Assembly: GCA_030830965.1 (NCBI GenBank)
Contig: JAURLX010000021.1
Location: 62,001 to 126,000, forward strand
Direction of reading: 5' to 3'
DNA length: 64,000 nucleotides
DNA from: Verrucomicrobiota bacterium
GTDB lineage: Bacteria > Verrucomicrobiota > Verrucomicrobiia > Opitutales > UBA953
Positions 18,448 to 28,072 of the stretch are shown one piece after another. How positions within the stretch are numbered: the stretch's first letter is position 1; every line of letters starts with the position of its first letter. The notes below the pieces were generated by a model, which worked only from the letters and a program-made list of their open reading frames with translations, did not search any database and was not told the DNA's origin. The translations under genes were made by a program, and so were the position numbers.

Positions 18448-19797
18448 ATGCGCCTGCTTCCCCTCCTGGTCTGCCTGCTCGCCTGCGGTCCGGCCCTCGC
18501 CGCCTCCTCCAGGCCCAACATCCTGGTCATCGTGAGCGACGACCAAGGCTACAACGACGTCGGCTTCAACGGCGGCAAGGCCGTGCCGACGCCGCACCTC
18601 GACGCGCTCGCCGCCTCCGGCGTGCGCTGCACGAGCGGCTACGTGTCGCACCCCTTCTGCTCCCCGACCCGCGCCGGACTTCTCACGGGCCGCTACCAGC
18701 AGCGTTTCGGACACGAGAACAACCCTGCCTATAATCCGGCCGACGCCGTGGCCGGGCTTCCGTTGTCCGAGAAGCTCCTGCCCCAGTTCCTCAAGGAAAC
18801 CGGCTACAAGACCGGCTGGATCGGCAAATGGCACCTCGGCGCCACCCCCGCGCACACGCCGTGGGCCCGCGGCTTCGACCAGACCTACGGCTTCATCGGC
18901 GGCGGCCACGCGTACTCCGACTGGGCGATCGACGTGAAAAAAGAATACAACGTCCCGCTCACCCGCGACGGACAGGCGACCCCCGAAGTGCCCGCCCACC
19001 TCACCGAGGCCTTCGGCAAGGAGGCCGCCGCCTTCATCAGGCGCAACGCCGGCGCACCTTGGATGCTCTACCTAGCCTTCAACGCTCCGCACACGCCGCA
19101 CATGCCCACGATCGAGCGCGAGAAGCAGTTCGCCGATGTCAAGGACCCGGTCCGCCGCAAGTGCCTCGCGCAGATCAGCCTCCTCGACGACGCCGTCGGC
19201 GCCGTCACCAAGGCCCTCGCAGACAGCGGCCAGGCGCAGGACACCCTGGTCTTCTTCTTCAGCGACAACGGCGGCACGCCGCCCTCGCTGGGCGCCGACA
19301 ACACCCCGCTCCGCGGGAACAAGGGCATGGTCTACGAAGGCGGCATCCGTGTGCCCTTCGTGGTGAGCTGGCCCGCCCAGCTCAAGGCCGGCTCCACCTA
19401 CGGCGGACCCGTGTCGTCGCTGGACGTCGCCGCCACGGCGCTCGCGCTCGCCGGCGCACCGTCCCCTTCGGAACGCAGGCTCGACGGCGTGAACCTGATC
19501 CCCTTCCTCAAGGGCGAGGACACGGGGCTGCCCCACGCCAACCTCTTCTGGCGCACTGGCGGGGGCAGCAGCTACGCGGTCCGGGCCGGACAATGGAAAC
19601 TCGTCCGCAACGGCAAGCAGCCCGACGAGCTCTACGACCTCGAGGCTGACCTCTCGGAATCCAAGGACTTGGCGGCGGCTAAGCCGGAGCTGGCCGCCCG
19701 GCTCGCCTCGGAACTGACCGCGTGGAACACGCAGCTAATCCAGCCCCTCTTCCAGAGCCCCAGGACCGGCAAGACGGCCAAGAAGGGCAAGAAGTAG
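18448..19797 (+). CDS. Secreted S1-type sulfatase
   Basis: A 449-residue exported sulfatase. I use the ATG at 18448 because it follows AAAAGGGG and opens the signal peptide (MRLLPLLVCLLAC); an in-frame TTG at 18409 would add a basic stretch that spoils it. VSDDQGYND binds the metal, CSPTR gives formylglycine cysteine C71, GKWHLG follows, and FSDNGGTPPSLG carries the last metal ligands. It belongs with arylsulfatase A-like enzymes. It ends in a Lys-rich tail (GKTAKKGKK). No other gene is closely coupled downstream; a tRNA on the opposite strand follows after 35 bp. Confidence 0.92.
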   Translation: MRLLPLLVCLLACGPALAASSRPNILVIVSDDQGYNDVGFNGGKAVPTPHLDALAASGVRCTSGYVSHPFCSPTRAGLLTGRYQQRFGHENNPAYNPADAVAGLPLSEKLLPQFLKETGYKTGWIGKWHLGATPAHTPWARGFDQTYGFIGGGHAYSDWAIDVKKEYNVPLTRDGQATPEVPAHLTEAFGKEAAAFIRRNAGAPWMLYLAFNAPHTPHMPTIEREKQFADVKDPVRRKCLAQISLLDDAVGAVTKALADSGQAQDTLVFFFSDNGGTPPSLGADNTPLRGNKGMVYEGGIRVPFVVSWPAQLKAGSTYGGPVSSLDVAATALALAGAPSPSERRLDGVNLIPFLKGEDTGLPHANLFWRTGGGSSYAVRAGQWKLVRNGKQPDELYDLEADLSESKDLAAAKPELAARLASELTAWNTQLIQPLFQSPRTGKTAKKGKK

Positions 19798-19824
19798 CCG
19801 CGCCCCCCGCGGGGGCTTCCGGCG

Positions 19825-19921
<97 letters not shown>

Positions 19922-20007
19922 GTGGTTAAGCCCCGCCCGCGGGGGGATGTCAACCCGACAAAGCCGCCCCGCCTCGACAACCTCGGCGACAGCGACCATA
20001 AAGGGGC

Positions 20008-21531
20008 ATGAGCCGCACACCCCGCCTGCTCCCCCTCCTGCTCTGCGCCCTCTCGCTGGGGGCCGCCGACCGTCCCAACATCGTCTTCATCCTTGCAGAC
20101 GACCTGGGCTACGCCGAGGTGGGCTTCAACGGCCAGGCCAAGATACTCACCCCGCACGTGGACCGGCTGGCCAAGGAAGGCCTCGTGCTCTCGCGGCACT
20201 ACTCGGGCAACGCGGTGTGCGCACCCTCCCGCTCGGTGCTCATGACCGGCTTCAGCCCCGGACACGCGCACGCGCGGGACAACCGCGACATTGGGGACCG
20301 TGAGCAGACGCCGCTGCCCGTCGACGCGCTGACGGTGGCCCGCACGCTGAAGGACGCAGGTTACGTGACCGGCGCGTTCGGCAAGTGGGGCCTCGGCGGC
20401 TTCGGCTCATCGGGCAACCCGATGAAGCAGGGCTTCGACCGCTTCCTGGGCCTGACGAGCCAATGGGTCGCCCACAGCCACTATCCGAAGGCGGTCTGGG
20501 ATGACGGACGCGAGGTCTTGCTCGACAACGGGCCTGAGGGCACGCCCGGCCACGCCCGCTTCCCCGAGGGCGCCAACCCGCTCGACCCGGCGGCCTACGC
20601 GCCCTTCATCGGGAAGGACTTCCTCGGCGAACGCCTGGTCCGGGGAGCGGAGGACTTCATCGCGCGCAACGCGGGCGGCAGGTTCTTCCTCTACTACGCC
20701 TCCACCCTCCCCCACGTCTCCCTTCAGATCCCCGAGGCCGACCTCCGCAAGTACGACGGCAAGTTCCCCGAGGACCCGCCTTTCACGCCCGCCAACCCGG
20801 GCTCCTACGTGCCCAACCGGACGCCACGCGCCACCTACGCCGCGATGATCACCCGGCTCGACGCCGAGGTGGGGCGCATCATCGCCGCCCTGGAGAAGGC
20901 CGGCGTCGCCGACAACACGCTCGTCGTGTTCAGCTCCGACAACGGCGCGACGCACGACGTCGGCGGCGTGGAGACCAAGTTCTTCAGCTCGGTCGGAAGC
21001 CTGCGCGGGCTCAAGGGCTCGCTGCATGAGGGGGGCGTCCGGATGCCGACGGTCGTGCGCTGGCCCAGGTCCTGCCCTCCGGGACGCCGTTCCGCACGGA
21101 TCTCCGGATTCGAGGACTGGCACGTGACCTTCGCCGAGGCGGCCGGCGCCCTGACGCCGGCCAAGCACGACGGCGAAAGCCTCCTGGCCACGATCAAGGG
21201 ACAGGACGCCCCGAGGACGGGCCCGCTCTACCGGGAGTTCGCAGGGTATGGCGCGCAGCAGGCGATCTGGGACGGGAGGTGGAAGGCCATCCGCACCGAC
21301 ATGCTCAAGGCCGCCCGCGCAGGCAACCCCGTGACGACGCAGCTCTACGATCTCGAGGCCGACCCGAACGAGACGACCGACCTCGCCCCCAAGTTCCCCA
21401 AAATCGTCAAGGAACTCGAAGCGAAGATGACCGCGGCCCGCGTGCCTAATCCCGACTTCCCGCTGCCGGGCGTGGATCCGCTCCCGGCCACCATCGGCAA
21501 GGGCAAGAAGAAGGCCGCGGCGAAGAAGTAA
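20008..21531 (+). CDS. Secreted S1-type sulfatase
   Basis: A 507-residue exported sulfatase. The signal peptide (about residues 1-20) is followed by LADDLGYAE and CAPSR with formylglycine cysteine C71. GKWGLGGFG stands where most family members have GKWHLG, so one conserved His is replaced by Gly. FSSDNGATHDVGG carries the late ligands. The plan matches the arylsulfatase subgroup with a long mid-domain insertion (SQWVAHSHYP region). The Lys-rich tail (GKGKKKAAAKK) recurs. AAAGGGG lies 1 base upstream of the ATG. It is 46 bp before the next gene and probably sits in its own transcript after the tRNA. Confidence 0.92.
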   Translation: MSRTPRLLPLLLCALSLGAADRPNIVFILADDLGYAEVGFNGQAKILTPHVDRLAKEGLVLSRHYSGNAVCAPSRSVLMTGFSPGHAHARDNRDIGDREQTPLPVDALTVARTLKDAGYVTGAFGKWGLGGFGSSGNPMKQGFDRFLGLTSQWVAHSHYPKAVWDDGREVLLDNGPEGTPGHARFPEGANPLDPAAYAPFIGKDFLGERLVRGAEDFIARNAGGRFFLYYASTLPHVSLQIPEADLRKYDGKFPEDPPFTPANPGSYVPNRTPRATYAAMITRLDAEVGRIIAALEKAGVADNTLVVFSSDNGATHDVGGVETKFFSSVGSLRGLKGSLHEGGVRMPTVVRWPRSCPPGRRSARISGFEDWHVTFAEAAGALTPAKHDGESLLATIKGQDAPRTGPLYREFAGYGAQQAIWDGRWKAIRTDMLKAARAGNPVTTQLYDLEADPNETTDLAPKFPKIVKELEAKMTAARVPNPDFPLPGVDPLPATIGKGKKKAAAKK

Positions 21532-21577
21532 GCCCCCGACCGTAAACCTTGCTGCCTTGCTGGTTTTAGAGACGGTG

Positions 21578-23344
21578 ATGGGTAGGCGCATCCTCACGGT
21601 CCTCCTGCTGACGGGCTCGCTTTTCGCCGCTCCCGCCCGCACCTCCGGCCCTGTGCCCGAGCATGCCGGCAACCTGGGAGTCGGGCGCCTGATCGCCGAC
21701 CAATCCTTCGTCGACCTCGAGGGCCGACCCCATCGCCTGAGCGAACTGAGCGCCAAGCAAGGACTCGTCATTGCGATGTCGAGCTCCGCCTGCCCGATCA
21801 GCAAGCGCACCCTGCCCTCGCTGGTGGCGCTGGAAAAAGACCTTAACTCCCAAGGCATCACCCTGCTGGTCGTCAACGCGATGGCCGGCGAGAAACCGGC
21901 GGAGATCCGGGAGCAGCTGAAGACAGCCAGGCTGACTTCGCCCTACTGCCATGACGTCGACGGCGCCCTCGCCAAGGCCCTCGGCGCGAGGACCACGGCC
22001 GAGGTCTTCCTGCTGGATGCGCGCCGCACCCTGCGCTATCGCGGCGCCTTGGACGACCAATACGGTGTCGACTACAGCCGCGAACGCCCCACCCGCCGCT
22101 ACCTTGCGGATGCCATCGCCGAAACGACGGCCGGCCGGCCGGTCTCGACCTCGGCCACGTCCGCGCCCGGCTGCGAACTGGACCTGAAACCCGGCACGGG
22201 ACCGGCGACGGCCATCACCTATCACCGGGACGTCGCGCGCATCCTCCAGCAGAACTGCGTCCGCTGCCACCATGACCAAGGCGTCGCCCCCTTCCCCCTG
22301 GACGACCTCGCCTCGGTCAAGGATCACGCCAAGTCGATCCGACGCGTGCTGACCGAAGGCACGATGCCGCCCTGGTTCGCCGCGCCGCCGAAGGACGGCG
22401 GCCCGAGCCCCTTCGCCAACGACTGTTCGCTCGGGAGCAAGGACAAGGCCGACCTCATCGCCTGGATCGAATCGAAGGACCGGCCGCCGGGCGACGCCGC
22501 CGACGCTCCGGCGCCGCTGAAATTCGACGGCGAATGGACGATCGGCAAGCCCGACACGATCATCCCGCTCAGCAAGGCCTATGCGATCAAGGCCTCCGGC
22601 GTCATGCCCTACCAGACCGACGTCGTCACGACCGAGTTCGGCGAAGACAAATGGGTTAAGGCGTATGAGATCATTCCGACGGCCAGGGACGTCGTGCACC
22701 ATGTGATCGTGATGGCTCATCCTCCGGGCTCCAAGATCGTCTCCGGCGGCGCCGAGAACTACTGGGCGATCTACGTGCCCGGCAACAGCGCCCGCGTGTT
22801 CGACGACGGCATCGCCCGCAAGTTGCCGGCCGGTTCGCGCCTGAGTTTCCAGATCCATTACACCCCGAGCGGCAAGGCCGTCTCCGAGCGGATGCGGCTC
22901 GGGCTGATCTTCGCCAAGGAATCCCCGCGGCTGGAAATTCGTACCGTCGGAGTGGCCAAGCCGCTCATCAGGATTCCCCCGAACGAAGCCAACCACGTCG
23001 AGACCAAGACCCAGCGCGTCCCCGTCGACCTCACGGTGACGAACCTGCTCGCTCATATGCACGTGCGCGGCAAGGCCTTCAGGTACGAACTTATCCACCC
23101 CGACGGCCGCGAGGAACTCCTCCTCGACATCCCGCGCTACGACTTCAACTGGCAGCTTCGCTATGACTTCAAGGCGCCGAAGGTCTTCCCCAGGGGCAGC
23201 TCGCTGCGCATCACCGCGACCTACGACAACAGCGCCGGCAACCGGGCCAACCCCGACCCGACCAAGACGGTGAGATGGGGGCAACAGACCACCGACGAGA
23301 TGATGATCGGCTACGTGGAGTACGTCGTCCGGCTGAAACGATAG
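21578..23344 (+). CDS. Fusion of thioredoxin-like, cytochrome c and copper type II oxygenase-like domains
   Basis: A 588-residue exported protein. I use the ATG at 21578, which starts the signal peptide (MGRRILTVLLLTG). Residues ~33-185 are a peroxiredoxin/TlpA-like thioredoxin fold with a single reactive Cys (C72 in SSSACPIS), lacking the second Cys of a CxxC pair. A short cytochrome c-like segment has CVRCH at 227-231. The rest (~310-588) resembles copper type II ascorbate-dependent monooxygenases: DVVHHVIVMAH, FQIHYTP and LLAHMHVRG supply the spaced His ligands. Such fusions are seen in PVC bacteria but have no settled function. The combination suggests a periplasmic redox enzyme that couples haem, copper and thiol chemistry. 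Confidence 0.82.
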   Translation: MGRRILTVLLLTGSLFAAPARTSGPVPEHAGNLGVGRLIADQSFVDLEGRPHRLSELSAKQGLVIAMSSSACPISKRTLPSLVALEKDLNSQGITLLVVNAMAGEKPAEIREQLKTARLTSPYCHDVDGALAKALGARTTAEVFLLDARRTLRYRGALDDQYGVDYSRERPTRRYLADAIAETTAGRPVSTSATSAPGCELDLKPGTGPATAITYHRDVARILQQNCVRCHHDQGVAPFPLDDLASVKDHAKSIRRVLTEGTMPPWFAAPPKDGGPSPFANDCSLGSKDKADLIAWIESKDRPPGDAADAPAPLKFDGEWTIGKPDTIIPLSKAYAIKASGVMPYQTDVVTTEFGEDKWVKAYEIIPTARDVVHHVIVMAHPPGSKIVSGGAENYWAIYVPGNSARVFDDGIARKLPAGSRLSFQIHYTPSGKAVSERMRLGLIFAKESPRLEIRTVGVAKPLIRIPPNEANHVETKTQRVPVDLTVTNLLAHMHVRGKAFRYELIHPDGREELLLDIPRYDFNWQLRYDFKAPKVFPRGSSLRITATYDNSAGNRANPDPTKTVRWGQQTTDEMMIGYVEYVVRLKR

Positions 23345-23381
23345 CCGTCTCCGCCATCCGTCCGGGCCTCAATCCGACCGC

Positions 23382-24950
23382 TTACAGCTCCTCGATGCCC
23401 GCGCGCAGCTCGGCGGCCTTCTTCTTCACCGCGGCCTGCTCGGCAGGCGACATGTTCGCGGCCTGACGGACGGCCATGCCGATGCGGGGGTTGTTCAGGA
23501 AACGGTCCTGGTGACGCAGCCAGAAGTCCCAATAGAGCGCGTTGAGCGGGCACGCCAGCGGGCCGGTGCGATCCTTGGAATCGTAAGGGCAGCCGCCGCA
23601 GTAGTTCGACATCTTGGAGACGTAGCTCGCGGCGCAGCAGTACGGCTTGCTGGCGAGGAAGCCGCCGTCGGCGTGTTGGCTCATGCCAATGACGTTCGGC
23701 AGTTCGACCCACTGGAAAGCATCGATGTAGACGCCGAGATACCACTTCTCGACCTCGGCCGGGTCGACGCCCGCGGTCAGGCAGAACGAGCCGATGACCA
23801 TGAGGCGCTGGATGTGATGCGCATAGGCGGTGTCGAGCGACTGCCCGACCGAATGGCGCAGGCAGTTCATCTTCACCTTGCCGGTCCAGAACCACGATGG
23901 GAGCGAGAGCGTGTGCCCGAGCCCGTTGGCTTCGGCGTAACCAGGCATCTTGGCCCAATAGACCCCGCGGACGTATTCGCGCCAACCGATGATCTGCCGC
24001 ACGAAGCCCTCCGTGGCCGCGAGCGGATAACGCCTAGGATCGTCGGCGTGTGCCTCGGCCGCGGCCCGCGCGACCTCCATGGGCGAAAGCAGCTTCACGT
24101 TGAGCGCGAAGGACAGCCGTGAATGGAACAGACGGTCCGAAGACGTGTGCATCGCGTCTTCGTAGTCGCCGAAATCCGGCAGGCCACGCACGATGAAGGC
24201 GTCCAGCTGAGCCAAGGCCTCCTTGCGGTCGACCGGCCACGGGAAGTCCTTTTCCGAAGGCTTCCCCATCGTCCTCACGCCGGCGGCCTCGATCTCCGCC
24301 CAGATCGCCGAGTGATCATGGGATACGTCCCAAGACTTCGGTGGCGGGGGCGTGCCCTTCCAAGGCTTCCGGTTCTCCTTGTCGTAATTCCATTCGCCGC
24401 CCAGCGGTGCGCCGTCCTCGTCGAGGAGCAGACGCGTGCGCACGCGCATCTTGCGGTAGTAGGATTCCATCAGCCAGCGCTTGGCATCCTTCTGGAAATG
24501 GGCAGCCACGCCGCCGCGTCCGTCCAGAAAGTGCTCGGAGCTGACGCAGACCGAGGTCAGGCCGCAGTCCTTGGCGAAGGCCCGCAGGTCCTGGTCCAGC
24601 CGCCACTCGTCGGGCTCCTGGTATTCGAAACGATCGGCCTTGGTCTCCTTGAACACCTGCCGAAGGTTGTCCGCGAAGTTCTGCCGGTTGTCTTTGTCGC
24701 CCAGCCGGAAGTAACGCACCTGATGGCCCTTCTTACCAAGCAGCTCCGCCATCCGGCGCATCCCGGCGAAGATGGCGATGACCTTCTGCGCGTGGTGAAC
24801 GACGTAATCCGTCTCGGAACGCACCTCCATGAGGACATACGTCACGGAGGGGTCCCGGTTGCCGAACCAGGAGTGCTCCGGGTTCAGCTGGTCACCGAGG
24901 ATGAGACGGACCGTTCGCGCCACCCCCTCAAGGGAGGACGAACCCGTCAC
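23382..24950 (-). CDS. Fe-S cluster photolyase/cryptochrome (FeS-BCP, PhrB-type)
   Basis: A 522-residue cytoplasmic flavoprotein of the deoxyribodipyrimidine photolyase-related family, predicted to repair UV lesions (characterised members are (6-4) photolyases). The N-terminal Rossmann domain begins RLILGDQLNPEHSWF. The C-terminal FAD domain holds four cysteines, C363, C451, C454 and C467, with spacing 88-3-13. This is the same spacing as the 4Fe-4S ligands of PhrB (350/438/441/454). I keep the GTG at 24950; a second GTG nine codons later is also possible. It faces the preceding gene tail to tail, 38 bp apart. A DUF2256 protein, often found near photolyases, is encoded separately at 39292. 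Confidence 0.93.
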   Translation of the reverse strand: MTGSSSLEGVARTVRLILGDQLNPEHSWFGNRDPSVTYVLMEVRSETDYVVHHAQKVIAIFAGMRRMAELLGKKGHQVRYFRLGDKDNRQNFADNLRQVFKETKADRFEYQEPDEWRLDQDLRAFAKDCGLTSVCVSSEHFLDGRGGVAAHFQKDAKRWLMESYYRKMRVRTRLLLDEDGAPLGGEWNYDKENRKPWKGTPPPPKSWDVSHDHSAIWAEIEAAGVRTMGKPSEKDFPWPVDRKEALAQLDAFIVRGLPDFGDYEDAMHTSSDRLFHSRLSFALNVKLLSPMEVARAAAEAHADDPRRYPLAATEGFVRQIIGWREYVRGVYWAKMPGYAEANGLGHTLSLPSWFWTGKVKMNCLRHSVGQSLDTAYAHHIQRLMVIGSFCLTAGVDPAEVEKWYLGVYIDAFQWVELPNVIGMSQHADGGFLASKPYCCAASYVSKMSNYCGGCPYDSKDRTGPLACPLNALYWDFWLRHQDRFLNNPRIGMAVRQAANMSPAEQAAVKKKAAELRAGIEEL

Positions 24951-24980
24951 AAGGCAAGACGGCGGGGCGTTTGCGGCGCC

Positions 24981-26594
24981 TCAGCGCGCCGCGGGGCGGG
25001 GCGGCGCGAGCTCCTGACGGGTCGCGATGGGCACGTACCCGACCTCGAGGCCCTTGGGAGGCGTCAACACCTGCGCGGGATCCAGAGCGGCAAGCTTGCC
25101 GACCGTAGGCGGCGCGAGATACTCCCGGTCCTTGGTCCAGGCTCGGTGGAGCTTCTCCACCTTGGCCTGCAGGGCCTCACGTTCCGCAGGGGTCAGGTCC
25201 GCATTGAGCATGGCGGGCTGGTCGGCGAAGCGGTACCAGTAGTAGGTCACGACGCTGCCGTCGCCGAGCAAGGCCTGGAACGGACCGGCCTTAGGACCAG
25301 GGACTTTCCACGGCGTCCGATCGCCCGACGGCGTCTCGCGCGGCGCCTGGGGCTTCTCCTTCGGCGGGCCGAAGCCCGCCTGCGAGAGCCCGGTGGCCGC
25401 AGGCACGTCCTTCGGCGTCACCGCCGACCAGCGGCCGTTCTTTCCGCCGGGCCCGAGACGATAATACTCGGGCAGGGTGACCAGACCGGATTGTGAACGG
25501 CTGACCAGGGCGGCGTTCCACTTATATCCGTAGGTGTGCGCGTCCGGCGAATAGGGTGTCGCGAAGGCCTTCCAGTCGAGGCCGGGCTTGGCCTCGCGCT
25601 TCGTGCCCTGGGGATAGATGCTCCAAGTCGAGCCGCCGCCATCCTTGCGGAAGTTCTGCACCAGGGCTCCGGCGGGATTGATCGCACCGGTCGCGACGGG
25701 ACCGCCCTCGAACCAGGCCTTCACGCCGTCGTAGAGGGCGCGCCGGTCGTAGCAGGTCAGGCGGTGAAGGACCACCGTGGTGCCGTCCGCGCCCACCGGG
25801 AAGGACGTCGGGGCCACACGCGCATAAGTGTCCCCCTTGTCGTCCTTGGCCATGGCGGCCGGGACGTACTGGGTCTCCATCTGGAAATGCTTGTTGGGAT
25901 CCGAGCCGCGCGAATCAAGCATCTGGCCGGCGTAGGCGGGATTGCGCAGGGCGGAGCGCGCCCAAAAGTTGGGCGTGAAGAAGCAGACGGGGCCCTTGAA
26001 GTTGTCGGCGTTGAGGAAGAGCGTCCAACAGTTCGCGCCGGTCGGCACGTCCCTGCCCTCGGTCTTCGCCTTGGCCTCGGCGAACGGCATCGGCAGGTAG
26101 CCGTAGCCGAGGAGCTCGCCGTTGACGCCCTGCTTGAGGTTCAGGCCGTCGAGCGGGAAAAGCAGCCAGGGCGTGAGCTGGGCCACGCCGTAAAGCCCGC
26201 GCGGGTCCTCCCAGGTGCCGCGTCCGTAGGCGGGCCCGTTGGCGATGTCGTGGAAATTCACGCCGACACCGCCCATGATGAACTTAGGCGTCACGGAGGG
26301 GAAGCGCGTGTCGCGCCACCAGCCCAGGCCGCCCTCGATGTCGTTGTAGAGGTCCTTGGGCTTCTCGCCTTCGTAACGCGGGTGCATCCAGGTCCCGAAG
26401 AGTCCCGTCTGGAAACGATGGCCCGGATACTCGCTCAGCAGCGGCCAGGCCGCGGCGTAGATCGAGAAGCCCGCGTCGTAGGGCTGCGTCACGCGCTCGG
26501 TCGGGACGATGAGGTAGCCGGCCATCTCCACCTTCTGGGGTGCCGCGAACGCGACACCGGCCATGACCGCGGCGCACAGGACGGGGCATCTCAT
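24981..26594 (-). CDS. Secreted protein of unknown function
   Basis: A 537-residue protein with a signal peptide (about residues 1-18, ending VAFAAP), preceded by a good AGGAAGG ribosome site 4 bases before the ATG. I do not recognise the family. The sequence is rich in Trp, Tyr, Gly and Pro, for example GLFGTWMHPRYEGE and GLGWWRDTRFP. No transmembrane helix, haem or metal motif stands out. A segment near the C-terminus (LTPAEREALQAKVEKLHRAW) is helical. It lies 30 bp before the photolyase start on the same strand. A surface or cell-wall role is possible but only a guess. Confidence 0.7.
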   Translation of the reverse strand: MRCPVLCAAVMAGVAFAAPQKVEMAGYLIVPTERVTQPYDAGFSIYAAAWPLLSEYPGHRFQTGLFGTWMHPRYEGEKPKDLYNDIEGGLGWWRDTRFPSVTPKFIMGGVGVNFHDIANGPAYGRGTWEDPRGLYGVAQLTPWLLFPLDGLNLKQGVNGELLGYGYLPMPFAEAKAKTEGRDVPTGANCWTLFLNADNFKGPVCFFTPNFWARSALRNPAYAGQMLDSRGSDPNKHFQMETQYVPAAMAKDDKGDTYARVAPTSFPVGADGTTVVLHRLTCYDRRALYDGVKAWFEGGPVATGAINPAGALVQNFRKDGGGSTWSIYPQGTKREAKPGLDWKAFATPYSPDAHTYGYKWNAALVSRSQSGLVTLPEYYRLGPGGKNGRWSAVTPKDVPAATGLSQAGFGPPKEKPQAPRETPSGDRTPWKVPGPKAGPFQALLGDGSVVTYYWYRFADQPAMLNADLTPAEREALQAKVEKLHRAWTKDREYLAPPTVGKLAALDPAQVLTPPKGLEVGYVPIATRQELAPPRPAAR

Positions 26595-26644
26595 GCCACC
26601 TTCCTAGTCCGCCGGGCGGACCGTGGACAGCACCAAGTCCGGAT

Positions 26645-27964
26645 TCAGCGGGGGCCGCCCCGTCGACGTGAGCCGGGATGACCGTAGGGACGGTACTCGC
26701 CCTGCGCGGCGCGCCGACCTCCGAACCGGCCGCCCTGGGGTCGGGAATCATGATGGCCGGCCTGCGGACCGCGACGCTCCATGCGGCGCTCGCCGTCCGG
26801 GGGCTCAGGCGCACGGGCCGGAGCCTGCTGCGAGTAGTCGAACCCAGGCATGCGTCCGCAGTGCAGATGCCTGCCCACGATGCGCTCGAGCCGGCGCAGC
26901 TCGCCCTGATCCTCGCCCGTGACGAACGTCACGGCCGTCCCCGTGGCCTCCGCGCGGCCGGTGCGGCCGATGCGGTGCACGTAATCCTCGAGCTGGTCGG
27001 GGAAGTCGAAGTTCACCACGTGCGAGATGCCGTCGACGTCGATCCCGCGCGAGGCGATGTCGGTCGCGACCAGTACCCGAATCTCCCCGTTCTTGAAGGC
27101 CTGGAGCGCGCGCTGGCGCTGGCCCTGGGAGCGATTGGCGTGGATGGCCGCGGCCTGGACCCCGTGGGCGGCGAGCTTGCGGCAGATGCGGTCGGCGCCG
27201 TGCTTGGTGCGGGAGAAGACCAGCACCATGCGCATCGCCTCGTCGGCGAGGAGATGGTGGAGCATGGCCTGCTTGAGCGCGCCCGGGCACTCGTACAGCT
27301 TCTGCGTCACGGTCTCGGCGGGATTGGACCGGCGGCCGACCTCGATCATCTTGGGCGAACGCTGGAACTGGTGGGTCAGCGCCTCGATCTCACGGGAGAG
27401 CGTGGCGGAGAACATCAGCGTCTGCCGGGAGGCGGGCAGCGCGCGCACGATGCGCTGGATGGCGGGAAGGAAGCCCATGTCGAGCATGCGGTCGGCCTCG
27501 TCCAGCACCAGGTGCTCGACCGCGGAGAAGTCGCCGTGGCCCTGGCCGCCGAGGTCGAGCAGGCGACCCGGAGTGGCGATGAGCACGTCGCAGCCGCTCC
27601 GCAGGGCGGCGATCTGCGGGCGCTCCCCCACCCCGCCGTAGACCGTGGCGACCGAGAGCCGGGCGTGGCGCGAGTAGGCCGAGACGTTTTCCGCGATCTG
27701 CACGACGAGTTCGCGCGTCGGGGCGAGGACGAGGCAGCGCACCCGGCCGCGATGCGCGCCGGACTTGGAGCGAAGCAGAAGGGTCAGAAGCGGCAGGGTG
27801 AAGGCGGCGGTCTTTCCCGTGCCGGTCTGGGCGATGCCGATGACGTCGGAGCCCTCCAGCACCGGAGGGATGGCGGCCTTCTGGATGGGCGTCGGCTCCG
27901 TATAACCCTGCTCGGCCACGGCCTTGAGGATGGCGGCGTCGAGGCCGAGCGAATCAAAGGACAT
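26645..27964 (-). CDS. rhlE: DEAD-box RNA helicase, RhlE type
   Basis: A 439-residue ATP-dependent RNA helicase. The Q motif (GYTEPTPIQKAAIP), Walker A AQTGTGKT, PTRELVVQI, DEAD in VLDEADRMLDMGF, SAT, and HRIGRTGRAE appear in the expected order. The second RecA domain is complete, followed by an Arg/Gly-rich basic tail of about 60 residues, typical of RhlE, which aids RNA binding. Roles in family members are ribosome assembly and mRNA turnover. It is transcribed away from the sodium symporter, with about 108 bp of shared upstream sequence. The start lacks a Shine-Dalgarno motif. Confidence 0.93.
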   Translation of the reverse strand: MSFDSLGLDAAILKAVAEQGYTEPTPIQKAAIPPVLEGSDVIGIAQTGTGKTAAFTLPLLTLLLRSKSGAHRGRVRCLVLAPTRELVVQIAENVSAYSRHARLSVATVYGGVGERPQIAALRSGCDVLIATPGRLLDLGGQGHGDFSAVEHLVLDEADRMLDMGFLPAIQRIVRALPASRQTLMFSATLSREIEALTHQFQRSPKMIEVGRRSNPAETVTQKLYECPGALKQAMLHHLLADEAMRMVLVFSRTKHGADRICRKLAAHGVQAAAIHANRSQGQRQRALQAFKNGEIRVLVATDIASRGIDVDGISHVVNFDFPDQLEDYVHRIGRTGRAEATGTAVTFVTGEDQGELRRLERIVGRHLHCGRMPGFDYSQQAPARAPEPPDGERRMERRGPQAGHHDSRPQGGRFGGRRAAQGEYRPYGHPGSRRRGGPR

Positions 27965-28072
27965 CGAGGCAAGGTGGGTAGGCGCGCAGGAAAGTGCGAG
28001 AAGATTAGGCGGTCCGCCCTCTCAACGGTTGCACTCCCGCCTCGCGCCCGTAGAACCAAGGCAGCCCCGACC

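Noticed and set aside
26678-28072. 465-codon in-frame extension upstream of the sodium symporter start
   Set aside because: It is antisense to the helicase gene, lacks any domain, and the transporter N-terminus begins naturally at 28073.
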